NCBI RefSeq assembly: GCF_002432125.1
Contig: NZ_DJFS01000003.1
Span: forward strand, 197 to 9,720
DNA: 9,524 nucleotides
Direction: 5' to 3'
Source: Brevundimonas sp. UBA5866
GTDB taxonomy: Bacteria > Pseudomonadota > Alphaproteobacteria > Caulobacterales > Caulobacteraceae
The position numbers were made by a program, and so were the translations under genes. Shown in pieces: positions 1 through 5,729 of this stretch; positions within the stretch are counted from its first letter, which is position 1, and each line of letters begins with the position of its first letter. The notes beneath the pieces are model-generated. The model made no database searches and was not told the origin of the DNA. It saw nothing but the letters and a program-made list of their open reading frames with translations.

Positions 1-2
1 TC

Positions 3-230
3 TCGGTGGGGACAGTGGGCCTGCCCGGTCAGGTCAGCTTCTTCGCGTCGATTGCGCCGATCTGTATCGCTATGGGTGTGCCGCTGGAGATGCTGCCGCT
101 GCTGCTGGCGGTGGAGGTCATTCCGGACATCTTCCGTACGGTCGGCAATGTCACGGCCGATGTCGCGGTAACGCGCATGGTGCAGGGCGGAGAGGTGGAA
201 CCGGACAGTGAAATGAAAGCCGGTATCTGA
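3..230 (+). CDS. Dicarboxylate/amino acid:cation symporter (DAACS family), C-terminal fragment
   Basis: Partial gene: the reading frame is open to the left edge of the window, so only the last ~75 residues are present. They match the C-terminal end of sodium- or proton-coupled dicarboxylate/glutamate symporters of the inner membrane (GltP/DctA/GltPh fold). Visible are a re-entrant hairpin tip (GLPG) followed by a hydrophobic stretch and the family signature D-x-x-R-T-x-x-N-V-x-x-D in the last transmembrane helix (the Asp codon is at 126-128). In characterised members, Asp, Arg, Thr and Asn of this signature line the substrate site, and an Arg here usually goes with acidic substrates; the exact substrate here is inference. 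One signature-region Asp, four residues upstream, is Glu instead. A short polar tail follows. An intrinsic terminator starts 24 bases after the stop. No start can be judged. Confidence 0.85.
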   Translation, partial: SVGTVGLPGQVSFFASIAPICIAMGVPLEMLPLLLAVEVIPDIFRTVGNVTADVAVTRMVQGGEVEPDSEMKAGI

Positions 231-253
231 AGGCGGTACGAACGCTATGCGGG

Positions 254-287
254 CGGCGCGGTTCCAAAGGGGCCGCGCCGTTTATTT
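254..287 (+). terminator. Intrinsic terminator of the symporter gene
   Basis: An 11-bp GC-rich stem (arms 254-264 and 270-280, two G-T wobbles) with a 5-base loop CAAAG is followed at once by TTTATTT. It lies 24 bases after the symporter stop and just beyond the end of the convergent small gene. The T-run is only on the + side; in the minus direction the stem lacks a following T-run, so it is chiefly a + strand terminator. Confidence 0.85.
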
Positions 288-291
288 CGCC

Positions 292-504
292 CTAGTCCTG
301 AAGGCGCTCGAACATGGTCTCGGCTTCGTCGAAGTCGTCGAACTCAAGCCGGGAGGGGTCGTGCGTGATCACATAGCGCGTCAGCGGCGAGCCGCCGTTC
401 GAGCGACGCTCCCACTGCCAGAGGGCCCGGTCCGGGCGTTGCTGCAGCAGGGTCCAGTGCCCCGGATCTTTTGGTGGTGTTGGTGACACGTGCCTTAACA
501 TCAT
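292..504 (-). CDS. Hypothetical 70-residue protein
   Basis: Not recognised. A soluble, small protein with no signal peptide or membrane segment. The N-terminal third is Pro/Arg/His rich, the middle has a WQWERR cluster, and the last 20 residues are strongly acidic (EFDDFDEAE) and probably helical. The start at ATG 504 is preferred over a TTG twelve codons upstream because a strong ribosome site (AGGGGAGGG) ends about seven bases before it; a second ATG follows immediately. It stands alone on the minus strand, 170 bases behind the lipoprotein gene and separated from it by a strong hairpin, so it probably has its own promoter, though I could not find a convincing one. It converges with the symporter and ends four bases from that gene's terminator T-run. 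That it is a real gene rests mainly on the ribosome site and on codon use. Confidence 0.6.
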   Translation of the reverse strand: MMLRHVSPTPPKDPGHWTLLQQRPDRALWQWERRSNGGSPLTRYVITHDPSRLEFDDFDEAETMFERLQD

Positions 505-637
505 AGTGGTTCCCTCCCCTGAGAACAGGAAACCACTCAATCCGGACGAGAGTCAAAGAACCTCGTCATATCGGTTGTTAACATTTGCGTTGATGGGGTG
601 GCCGCCGTCTGTCACTGGCCCTGTGCCGCAGGGTCGA

Positions 638-664
638 GGGGCGCGCCGAGGATGGGCGCGCCCC
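638..664 (-). terminator. Strong GC hairpin behind the lipoprotein gene
   Basis: Perfect 10-bp inverted repeat GGGGCGCGCC / GGCGCGCCCC with a 7-base loop, starting ten bases after the lipoprotein stop on the minus strand. There is no T-run on either side, so it is either a degenerate intrinsic terminator or an mRNA 3'-end stabiliser for the two-gene minus-strand operon. Confidence 0.5.
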
Positions 665-674
665 GCAAGCCTTA

Positions 675-1328
675 CTACTGGTACTCGTTGTAGGGGTTAC
701 ACATGCCGATGGCGGGGCTGTAGGAAGACAGGGCACCGCCGGAGGGCACCAGTTTCTCGCCGTCCCAGACATAGCGCTGGTAGTGGCAGATGGAGCTTTC
801 GGTTTCGTAGGACGGGAATTCCCACGTCGCGATCAGCAATTGGCTGTCGGGGCGGTAGTTCAGCTGCATATAGGGCTGGCTTTCGCCGCCCAGACCCAGA
901 CTGGTGACATTGCCGCTTTCGACATCGACGATGTAACCGCCGGTGCATCCGCTGCCGCAACCGAACACGGCCACCACCTTGTTGCCTGCGAAATTGACAG
1001 GTTCGGTCGAGGCCTGGGTGATGCGGGTGCGGTAGTTTCGGTTCTCGGGCGTGAGAATCGGTGACACGCGGGGGCCTTCATAGACCCGGGCCGGATAGTC
1101 GGAGAACTCGGCCAGGTCGGGTGCCATCAAGCCGCCGGACGGGTCGGCATAGACGGTGACGGCAGCGGCCTCAGGAACCAGTTCGGGCTCGGGCGGCGGT
1201 GGCGGCGGATCGGCAATGGCGGTGGTATCGACCACGGTTGCCGATGGGCCAGCGGCATTGTCACAGGCGACCAGCGCGGTCGCCAGCACAATGAGCAGTG
1301 CCGGTGTGGCGAGGTCGCGCAGGTTCAT
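675..1328 (-). CDS. Putative cysteine-rich lipoprotein
   Basis: Function unknown; 217 residues. The N-terminus is a lipoprotein signal: MNLR, a hydrophobic core, and the lipobox LVAC with the modified Cys at residue 22. A low-complexity linker follows, including six consecutive prolines at 41-46. The globular part (about 70-217) is rich in Tyr, Gly and Pro and has four further cysteines (124, 128, 181, 210), an even number suited to two disulfides in the periplasm; C124 and C128 sit in the motif CGSGC. Several short WxF/YxW strand-like pieces suggest a beta-rich fold. The start ATG overlaps the stop of the upstream membrane-protein gene by four bases (ATGA), so the two are almost certainly co-transcribed and translationally coupled. 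The call as a lipoprotein is direct from the signal; anchoring in inner or outer membrane is not decided, although Asp at position +2 is the inner-membrane retention signal in enterics. Confidence 0.75.
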   Translation of the reverse strand: MNLRDLATPALLIVLATALVACDNAAGPSATVVDTTAIADPPPPPPEPELVPEAAAVTVYADPSGGLMAPDLAEFSDYPARVYEGPRVSPILTPENRNYRTRITQASTEPVNFAGNKVVAVFGCGSGCTGGYIVDVESGNVTSLGLGGESQPYMQLNYRPDSQLLIATWEFPSYETESSICHYQRYVWDGEKLVPSGGALSSYSPAIGMCNPYNEYQ

Positions 1329-1999
1329 GGCTGTGACGTCAGCTTGTGGACTTGAACCACGCGCAGGTTGCGCTCGATCTTTACCACGACGAACAGGAAG
1401 ATGATGATCAGGAAGGCCAGCAGGGAAATACCTGCGACGGTGATCGCCAGAATGGCCTTGGCGCGGTCTGCGGTGGCCTTGATCTCGCTTTCGGCGGCGG
1501 CAGACATGAATTTCTGCGCGTGCCAGCGGATGGCCTGATTGATCTGGTCGGTCGAGATCGGCGTGCCGGTCGAATTGGCCAGTTGGGTCGTAAAGTCCTG
1601 AAGGCTGATGGCATAGTCGCGCTGGTAGTCCGCGGACATGTCGTCATAGATGCCGCCAAGGAAGCTCAACGCATTGGCGTGGCCGATGTCGTAGTTCTGG
1701 TGCTTTTTGATGTAGGCCACGACATTGGTGGCGGAATTGACGATGGTGTCCGGATAGATCGCGTCCGAGGCAGCGGGCGGGCCATAGCTGTTCTGGCCTG
1801 TGGCCGGAAGGTTGGTCTGGACGAACTGTGCGAAGGAGGCGTCTTCGACCTTAGCCCTTGGCTTCAGGCCGATGAACTGGCCGACAAGCGGGCCGGTCTG
1901 GGCGGCCGTCAGGGCAAATACGACCAGTGCAATCGTGGCAATGGCCAATACGGCGATACGCAGGATGTTCAGATAAATGTCTTCCAGCTTGGCCAGCAT
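1325..1999 (-). CDS. Hypothetical bitopic membrane protein, two transmembrane helices
   Basis: Not recognised; 224 residues. A short charged N-terminus precedes a first transmembrane helix (about 12-33), a ~150-residue polar domain (34-182) and a second helix (about 184-206), with a basic C-terminal tail (KIERNLR...). By the positive-inside rule both ends should be cytoplasmic and the large domain periplasmic. That domain has no cysteine, contains many Asn/Gln/Asp/Ala residues and looks mostly helical, so it could be a sensor, scaffold or envelope component, but no catalytic motif is visible. ATG at 1999 has a good ribosome site (AAAGGGGGG about eight bases upstream). It is the first gene of a two-gene operon with the lipoprotein, overlapping by ATGA; a membrane protein with a periplasmic domain plus a periplasmic lipoprotein suggests one envelope complex (inference). 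Confidence 0.7.
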   Translation of the reverse strand: MLAKLEDIYLNILRIAVLAIATIALVVFALTAAQTGPLVGQFIGLKPRAKVEDASFAQFVQTNLPATGQNSYGPPAASDAIYPDTIVNSATNVVAYIKKHQNYDIGHANALSFLGGIYDDMSADYQRDYAISLQDFTTQLANSTGTPISTDQINQAIRWHAQKFMSAAAESEIKATADRAKAILAITVAGISLLAFLIIIFLFVVVKIERNLRVVQVHKLTSQP

Positions 2000-2108
2000 G
2001 TAAGGTCCCCCCTTTGAATGTGCTGAAGTGGCTGGTTCGGTAATATTGTACCGGCGTTATTTTTCTATTGCTGCGTGTGGCGGTGCGTTCGAGGGGCGGG
2101 CGGGGCAA

Positions 2109-2146
2109 AACGACCCAAGGGGCAACCAAGGGAGGACGGGGTCGTT
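2109..2146 (+). promoter_or_regulatory. Inverted repeat in the leader of the host-attachment gene
   Basis: Perfect 8-bp arms AACGACCC / GGGTCGTT separated by 22 purine-rich bases. It ends 31 bases before the start codon of the gene at 2178, in the 178-bp divergent intergenic region 2000-2177. It could form an mRNA leader hairpin or be an operator. A shorter 5-bp palindrome (CGGTA / TACCG, 2038-2053) lies nearer the minus-strand gene. No good -35/-10 pair was found for either direction. Confidence 0.3.
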
Positions 2147-2177
2147 AGTTCTGGGTCGGGGAAACAAGGAGTAACCT

Positions 2178-2579
2178 ATGAACCTGCCCAGTAATGCACT
2201 TGTTGCTGTCGTTGATGGCGAGAAGCTGGCCCTGTTCCGCAACAGCGGCAGCGCGACCGAAGTCCAGCTGAAGGCGGTTGAATCGCCACCGCTGGAAGAC
2301 CGTGTTGTGGGCTCCGCAGGCCGGGTTTCCAGTGATGCCAATCCGGACAATGACAGCCAGGCCGAGGACGGCCATGCCATGAGTGTCGCCAATGCGCTTA
2401 ATGGTTGGGCACTGAAGAACAAGTTCGACAAGCTGGTCGTGATCGCGGCCCCCAAGACCATGGGCGAGCTGCGCAAGCACTGGCACAAGGAGGTCGAGGG
2501 CGCGATCATCGGTGAGATCACCAAGACCCTGACCAATGCCTCGACCGACGACATCATCAAGTCGATCGAAGCGGCGTAA
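2178..2579 (+). CDS. Host attachment family protein (Host_attach, PF10116)
   Basis: 133 residues, the usual length for this soluble family, named from an Agrobacterium factor reported to be needed for attachment to plant cells; the molecular role is not established. The family pattern is clear: an N-terminal strand (ALVAVVDGEKLALF, near the family's 'vadga.Ar.f' start), an acidic, variable middle (about 35-68), then the conserved block LVVIAAPKTMGELRKHWHKEV (86-106) and a C-terminal helix ending in DDIIKSIEA. The fold resembles the ribonuclease-H-like/eRF1 type seen in some tRNA or ribosome-associated factors (family knowledge, uncertain). ATG 2178 has an ideal ribosome site AAGGAG seven bases upstream. 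The gene is single, divergent from the membrane/lipoprotein pair, with its own terminator 40 bases downstream. The family is widespread in free-living alphaproteobacteria, so the name should not be taken to mean a plant or animal host. Confidence 0.85.
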   Translation: MNLPSNALVAVVDGEKLALFRNSGSATEVQLKAVESPPLEDRVVGSAGRVSSDANPDNDSQAEDGHAMSVANALNGWALKNKFDKLVVIAAPKTMGELRKHWHKEVEGAIIGEITKTLTNASTDDIIKSIEAA

Positions 2580-2619
2580 GACATCGCCTGAGAGGGCGGC
2601 CTGACGCTTGTAGCGACAG

Positions 2620-2652
2620 ACGGTCCGGTAGCGGGAGCTATCGGGCCGTTTT
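2620..2652 (+). terminator. Intrinsic terminator of the host-attachment gene
   Basis: A 13-bp stem (2620-2632 with 2637-2649, two G-T wobbles), a GGGA tetraloop and four T bases (2649-2652). It begins 41 bases after the stop of the + strand gene. The stop codon of the convergent small gene (2638-2640) lies inside the right arm, so one sequence closes both genes; on the minus strand there is no T-run. Confidence 0.85.
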
Positions 2653-2823
2653 GGCTTTCTGCGGAGACTTATCGTTAGAACTGGAAGTTGCCGCCAGATT
2701 TCCTTTCCAGCCAGCAGGTGGCAGGAAGCGCCCGGACTTTTCATCACGGGTGCCGTTCTTGGCGACCCACGCGGCCTTTTGGCCAGCGCGTTTCAGAACT
2801 TCCATGGAGAAGGTCGTTTTCAT
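2638..2823 (-). CDS. Small basic protein partnered with the zeta-like kinase
   Basis: 61 residues, not recognised. Start ATG at 2823 overlaps the kinase stop by four bases (ATGA), so it is co-transcribed and likely coupled to it. The protein is strongly basic: the N-terminal half (MEVLKRAGQKAAWVAKNGTRD) looks like an amphipathic helix followed by a turn, then EKSGRF and a Gly/Pro segment; the last 25 residues are Ser/Asn/Lys rich and probably disordered. There is no signal peptide or membrane segment. Because toxin-antitoxin genes are often linked this way, it may be an antitoxin or accessory factor of the kinase, but its position second and its basic charge are unlike the classical epsilon antitoxin, which is encoded before zeta. 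Its stop codon sits within the terminator hairpin of the opposing gene. An in-frame ATG 19 codons upstream, inside the kinase gene, is rejected. Confidence 0.6.
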   Translation of the reverse strand: MKTTFSMEVLKRAGQKAAWVAKNGTRDEKSGRFLPPAGWKGNLAATSSSNDKSPQKAKTAR

Positions 2824-3329
2824 AGCGGACCACTTTCTAGCACTTGCATGCCTTCCTCGCCACTTTCCCATATCTGCCAACTATGGGCGAGGGGTTTGTA
2901 CGGGATGTTTAGGTACTGAAGGCTAAGCGGGTATCGACGCCTGAGTGTTCCCTCGGGAATATCGTGTCCACCTGCTGCGACGCGCAAGGCAGCGCGTGCG
3001 ATCGAAGCCTCAACCGATGGCAGTTGCAGATAGATCAGTTCGATCGTGTAGCCCTTATTCCTCAGCCTTCTGAGGCGGGTGGAAAGTGTTCGGGTCGCCA
3101 GCGTGGTTTCGAGCATAATGTTCTGCTGCCTCTCCTCAAGAGCGGATAGCGTGCTGATGACCAAGCGGGCGGCGGCAGCATCCCGATTGGGGATCTCTTG
3201 AGGAAGGTCTCGAGCGACTTCGTCCGGATTGACGTATGTGAACGCCTCGTCGCGTTCGCGCAGGATCTGGTTGATCCATGTCGTTTTGCCCGCTCCGTTC
3301 GGGCCGGCGAACACTACGATCGTTGGCAT
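2820..3329 (-). CDS. Zeta-toxin-like P-loop kinase (COG4185 type)
   Basis: 169 residues, slightly shorter than the ~190-200 usual in this family. The Walker A motif GPNGAGKTT is at residues 9-17 (Lys15). Further family positions: the NPDEVARDL segment with Asp36, which matches the catalytic base of zeta kinases; ETTLAT at 74-79; and the lid segment RVAAGGHDIPEGTLRRRY at 116-133 with the typical GGHxIPE and Arg cluster for phosphate binding. All the core residues are present, so it should bind ATP and phosphorylate a small substrate. True zeta/PezT toxins phosphorylate UDP-N-acetylglucosamine; for this chromosomal subgroup the substrate is unproven. ATG 3329 has a ribosome site (GAGGGGAG) about six bases upstream. 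The following small gene overlaps by ATGA. The ilvA gene ends 55 bases upstream on the same strand with no terminator seen, so read-through from ilvA is possible. Confidence 0.85.
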   Translation of the reverse strand: MPTIVVFAGPNGAGKTTWINQILRERDEAFTYVNPDEVARDLPQEIPNRDAAAARLVISTLSALEERQQNIMLETTLATRTLSTRLRRLRNKGYTIELIYLQLPSVEASIARAALRVAAGGHDIPEGTLRRRYPLSLQYLNIPYKPLAHSWQIWESGEEGMQVLESGPL

Positions 3330-3384
3330 GACACGCTCCCCTCAATGCATAGAGTGGCATGCGCGTTTTATCCGAATCTAAAGC

Positions 3385-4890
3385 CTATGCCAGGAACAGG
3401 CGTGCGGCGGGGTTGTCCGTTTCTTCGATGTAGGGGTAGCCGAGGGCCTCTAGGGCGGCGGTGATGGCGTCTTGGTCGCTTTCGGGGGCGTGGATGCCGG
3501 CGAGGACGCGGCCCACGTCGTCGCCGTGGTTGCGGTAGTGGAAGAGGGTGAGATTCCACGCGGGCTGGAGGCTGTTCATGAACTTCAGGAAGGCCCCCGG
3601 GCGTTCGGGGAATTCGAAGCGGAACAGGCGCTCGCCCGACAGTTCGGGGGCGCGGCCGCCGACCATGTAGCGGACGTGGAGCTTGGCGATCTCGTTGTCG
3701 CTCATGTCCTCGACGCCATAGCCCGCGTCGTGCAACAGGGCGCACAGGGCGTGGCGTTCGTCCTGACCGTCGCGAAGGGCGATGCCGACAAAGATGCGGG
3801 CCGTGTCGCCGCTCCAGCGATAGTTGAACTCGGTGATCGAGCGGCCTTGCAGGCTGTTGAGGAAGCGGTGGTAGGCCGCGCGGTCGTCGGGCATGGAGAC
3901 GGCCAGAAGCGCCTCGGTGCCCAGACCGATCTGGGCGCGTTCGGCCACATGGCGCAGACGGTCGAAATTGACGTTGGCACCGGAGTTGATGGCGGCCAGA
4001 GCCCCCTTGCCCGGATTGCGCGCGGCCCAGACCTTCAGGCCTGCCAGAGCCACGGCACCGGAGGGTTCGGCGATGGCGCGGACATCGTCGAAGATGTCTT
4101 TGACGGCGGCGCAGATGGCGTCTGTGTCCACCAGTACGATTTCGTCCAGCAGGTCGCGGCACAGGCGGAAGGTCTCGTCGCCGACGCGGCGCACGGCCAC
4201 GCCGTCGGCGAACAGGCCGACCTGATCCAGTGTCGTGACTTCGCCCAGTTCAATGGCCGCCTTCATCGACGGGGCCTCGGCGGCTTCAACGCCGATGATC
4301 TTGGTTGTGGGGCTGAGGAAGCGGATGATGGCCGCCACGCCCGCCGCCAGACCGCCGCCGCCGATGGGCACGAACACGGCATCGAGCGGCTGTGAGTACT
4401 GGCGCAGGATTTCAAGGCCGATCGTGCCTTGGCCCGCGATGACGAAGGGGTCGTCGAAGGGGTGGACGAAGGTGGCGCCCGTTTCGGCCTCTAACTTGCG
4501 GGCATGGGCGCTAGCGTCGTCGAAGCTGTCGCCGTGCAGGACCACATGACCGCCGAGGGCGCGCACGGCGCTGATCTTGATCGCGGGGGTGGTCGTCGGC
4601 ATGACGATCGTGGCCTTGGCCCCGCGACGGGCCGCGGACAGGGCGACGCCTTGGGCATGGTTGCCCGCCGAGGCGCAGATGACGCCGCGTTTCAGTTCCT
4701 CGTCCGTCAGTTGGGCGATACGGTTATAGGCCCCGCGGAGCTTGAAGCTGAACACCGGCTGGAGGTCCTCGCGCTTGAGCAGGACCGGACGCTCCACGCG
4801 GGCCGACAGGCGGGGCATGGGGTCAAGCGGGGTTTCCTCGGCCACGTCATAGACGCGGGCCGTCAGGATGCGGCGGACAGTCTCTTGCAC
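3385..4890 (-). CDS. ilvA: Threonine ammonia-lyase, biosynthetic, ACT-domain type
   Basis: 501 residues, close to the 514 of E. coli IlvA. It deaminates L-threonine to 2-oxobutanoate with pyridoxal phosphate, the first step of isoleucine synthesis, in the cytoplasm. Catalytic domain (about 1-320): SFKLRGAYN with the PLP lysine at 50, SAGNHAQG (74-81), the phosphate-binding loop GGGGLAAG (177-184), EPSGAV (275-280) and SGANVNFDRLRHV. The C-terminal part (about 325-501) holds two ACT-like regulatory subdomains, including FRFEFPERPGAFLKF, the allosteric isoleucine/valine site in the biosynthetic enzyme; this separates it from short catabolic TdcB. The start is the GTG at 4890: an in-frame stop lies two codons upstream (4894-4896), and the first residues align with the family N-terminus. 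The ribosome site is weak (AAG within an A/T-rich leader). It is divergent from the membrane/XRE cassette; no attenuator-like leader peptide was seen. Confidence 0.95.
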   Translation of the reverse strand: MQETVRRILTARVYDVAEETPLDPMPRLSARVERPVLLKREDLQPVFSFKLRGAYNRIAQLTDEELKRGVICASAGNHAQGVALSAARRGAKATIVMPTTTPAIKISAVRALGGHVVLHGDSFDDASAHARKLEAETGATFVHPFDDPFVIAGQGTIGLEILRQYSQPLDAVFVPIGGGGLAAGVAAIIRFLSPTTKIIGVEAAEAPSMKAAIELGEVTTLDQVGLFADGVAVRRVGDETFRLCRDLLDEIVLVDTDAICAAVKDIFDDVRAIAEPSGAVALAGLKVWAARNPGKGALAAINSGANVNFDRLRHVAERAQIGLGTEALLAVSMPDDRAAYHRFLNSLQGRSITEFNYRWSGDTARIFVGIALRDGQDERHALCALLHDAGYGVEDMSDNEIAKLHVRYMVGGRAPELSGERLFRFEFPERPGAFLKFMNSLQPAWNLTLFHYRNHGDDVGRVLAGIHAPESDQDAITAALEALGYPYIEETDNPAARLFLA

Positions 4891-5019
4891 GATTTATTCT
4901 TAAGGTAGGCAGTTTGGGGAATGTTCAATCAACTAAGGACTCTGAGGTGTGAAGTCTAGGGTTGTTTGTTTTCTATGTCCGGTCGCTGCTGGCCGTTGGG
5001 ATTGTGGCGGCATTACTGT

Positions 5020-5049
5020 TTGACATGTAACCTATAGGTATCATATGTA
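5020..5049 (+). promoter_or_regulatory. Possible sigma70-type promoter of the membrane/XRE cassette
   Basis: A perfect -35 hexamer TTGACA (5020-5025) is followed after 18 bases by TATGTA (5044-5049), a weak -10. The two operator-like palindromes occupy the spacer and overlap the -10, which is what a repressor-controlled promoter would look like. The -10 is poor, so the exact start is uncertain. Confidence 0.4.
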
Positions 5050-5062
5050 ACCTGTAGGTTAC
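5025..5062 (+). promoter_or_regulatory. Tandem operator-like palindromes before the membrane/XRE cassette
   Basis: Two copies of an 18-base element (5025-5042 and 5045-5062) agree at 15 of 18 bases and are offset by exactly 20 bp, about two helical turns. The second contains a perfect inverted repeat GTAACCT-GT-AGGTTAC (5047-5062); the first has the core ACCTATAGGT with one decayed outer arm. They end 22 bases before the GTG start of the first gene. Such spaced, near-identical palindromes are typical for a dimeric helix-turn-helix regulator; the XRE protein encoded last in the same cassette is the obvious candidate (inference). They also lie in the shared region with divergent ilvA. Confidence 0.6.
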
Positions 5063-5084
5063 TTGACGGGGAGGGGGCCGCGCA

Positions 5085-5717
5085 GTGGGATCGGTAAGAA
5101 ACAGTCGCTTGGGGCGGCCCGGGCTGCAGATGAAAAATGTGGTCCAGATTCTGGGCGGCGCAGGCGCAGGCGGGATCGTGGGCGGCCTGATGGCGGCGGT
5201 GTCAGGCGGTAAGCCGGTCGTCGGCACTGTGACGATCGTTGTCGGATGTCTTTTGCTGGCGGTCGCCATCGTCCTGTCGGGTCGATACCCGTCCAATCCG
5301 GGTATTTCGACGGATGTACGTCAGTCGCAATGGGCGCTGAGCATGGCGATTATTCCGATATCCCTGGTTTTCATCAGCCCGTTCACCGGTGATGCCTTGT
5401 GGAAGGTGGCGAGCCAGCAGGCGCTGGAAGCGCGGTGGCCGTTGTTGATTTTCGTTGTCTGGGCGCTGGGTCTGGTCGCGCAGCTGGCGTGGGGATCTCC
5501 GCGCGGCGGCCTGGGGGACGAGTTGATGCGCGCCTGTCTGGGCAGCGCCTTGGCGTGGGGTTTTGTGGCCGCTTTGACCGGAATGGTGGTGCTGGGCTTG
5601 CTGGTTCTGGTGGGGGCGCAGGCTGTGGTGATGGCTGTTCCGGTCGTGTTTTCACTGGTGCTGTGGGCGGTCGGTTTGAGGCTGTGGTGGCAGGTGAGGA
5701 GGGCAGACGGTGTCTGA
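5085..5717 (+). CDS. Polytopic membrane protein, first of two paralogues
   Basis: 210 residues, function unknown. About six hydrophobic segments (roughly 18-40, 45-66, 83-102, 118-137, 150-176, 180-200) mark an inner-membrane protein with little outside the bilayer. Between helices four and five is the motif GDELMRA (144-150), followed by SALAWGFVAA, and the end is GLRLWWQVRRA. The same motif order recurs in the next gene, so the two are tandem paralogues. A conserved D-E-x-x-R before a helix pair, next to a small XRE regulator, recalls the DUF2178-like membrane proteins found beside YozG-type regulators, but this is resemblance, not a firm family call. GTG 5085 is chosen because GGGGAGGGGG lies seven bases upstream; an ATG sixteen codons in has no good ribosome site. 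The gene ends TGA 5715-5717, with a strong ribosome site for the next gene just before it. Confidence 0.75.
   Translation: MGSVRNSRLGRPGLQMKNVVQILGGAGAGGIVGGLMAAVSGGKPVVGTVTIVVGCLLLAVAIVLSGRYPSNPGISTDVRQSQWALSMAIIPISLVFISPFTGDALWKVASQQALEARWPLLIFVVWALGLVAQLAWGSPRGGLGDELMRACLGSALAWGFVAALTGMVVLGLLVLVGAQAVVMAVPVVFSLVLWAVGLRLWWQVRRADGV
5696..5712 (+). promoter_or_regulatory. Strong ribosome site with GTG start that enters the wrong frame
   Basis: GAGGAGGG (5696-5703), a six-base spacer and GTG at 5710 overlap the end of the first membrane gene by eight bases (GTGTCTGA). The next junction, at 6340, has the same geometry (GTGGCTGA overlap). Translation from 5710 gives MSDVSNVWLDRVAG and then hits a stop at 5863-5865; the body of the second membrane protein is in the -1 frame. 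This points to a lost base between about 5718 and 5760. Confidence 0.6.
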
Positions 5718-5729
5718 CGTATCGAATGT

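Noticed and set aside
505..540. TTG at 540 as the start of the 70-residue protein
   Set aside because: The strong ribosome site AGGGGAGGG lies between it and the ATG at 504, so the ATG is the natural start.
1346..2017. Plus-strand open frame of 223 codons over the membrane-protein gene
   Set aside because: The minus-strand frame has a ribosome site, transmembrane helices and ATGA coupling; the + frame has none and is a shadow.
3472..4395. Plus-strand open frame of 307 codons across ilvA
   Set aside because: It lies opposite the fully recognisable threonine ammonia-lyase; its Gly/Val/Ala/Asp-rich translation is typical of an antisense shadow.
4891..5019. Leader-peptide attenuator before ilvA
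   Set aside because: No short open frame rich in Ile/Val/Leu codons with paired terminator hairpins was found between 4891 and 5019 on the minus strand.
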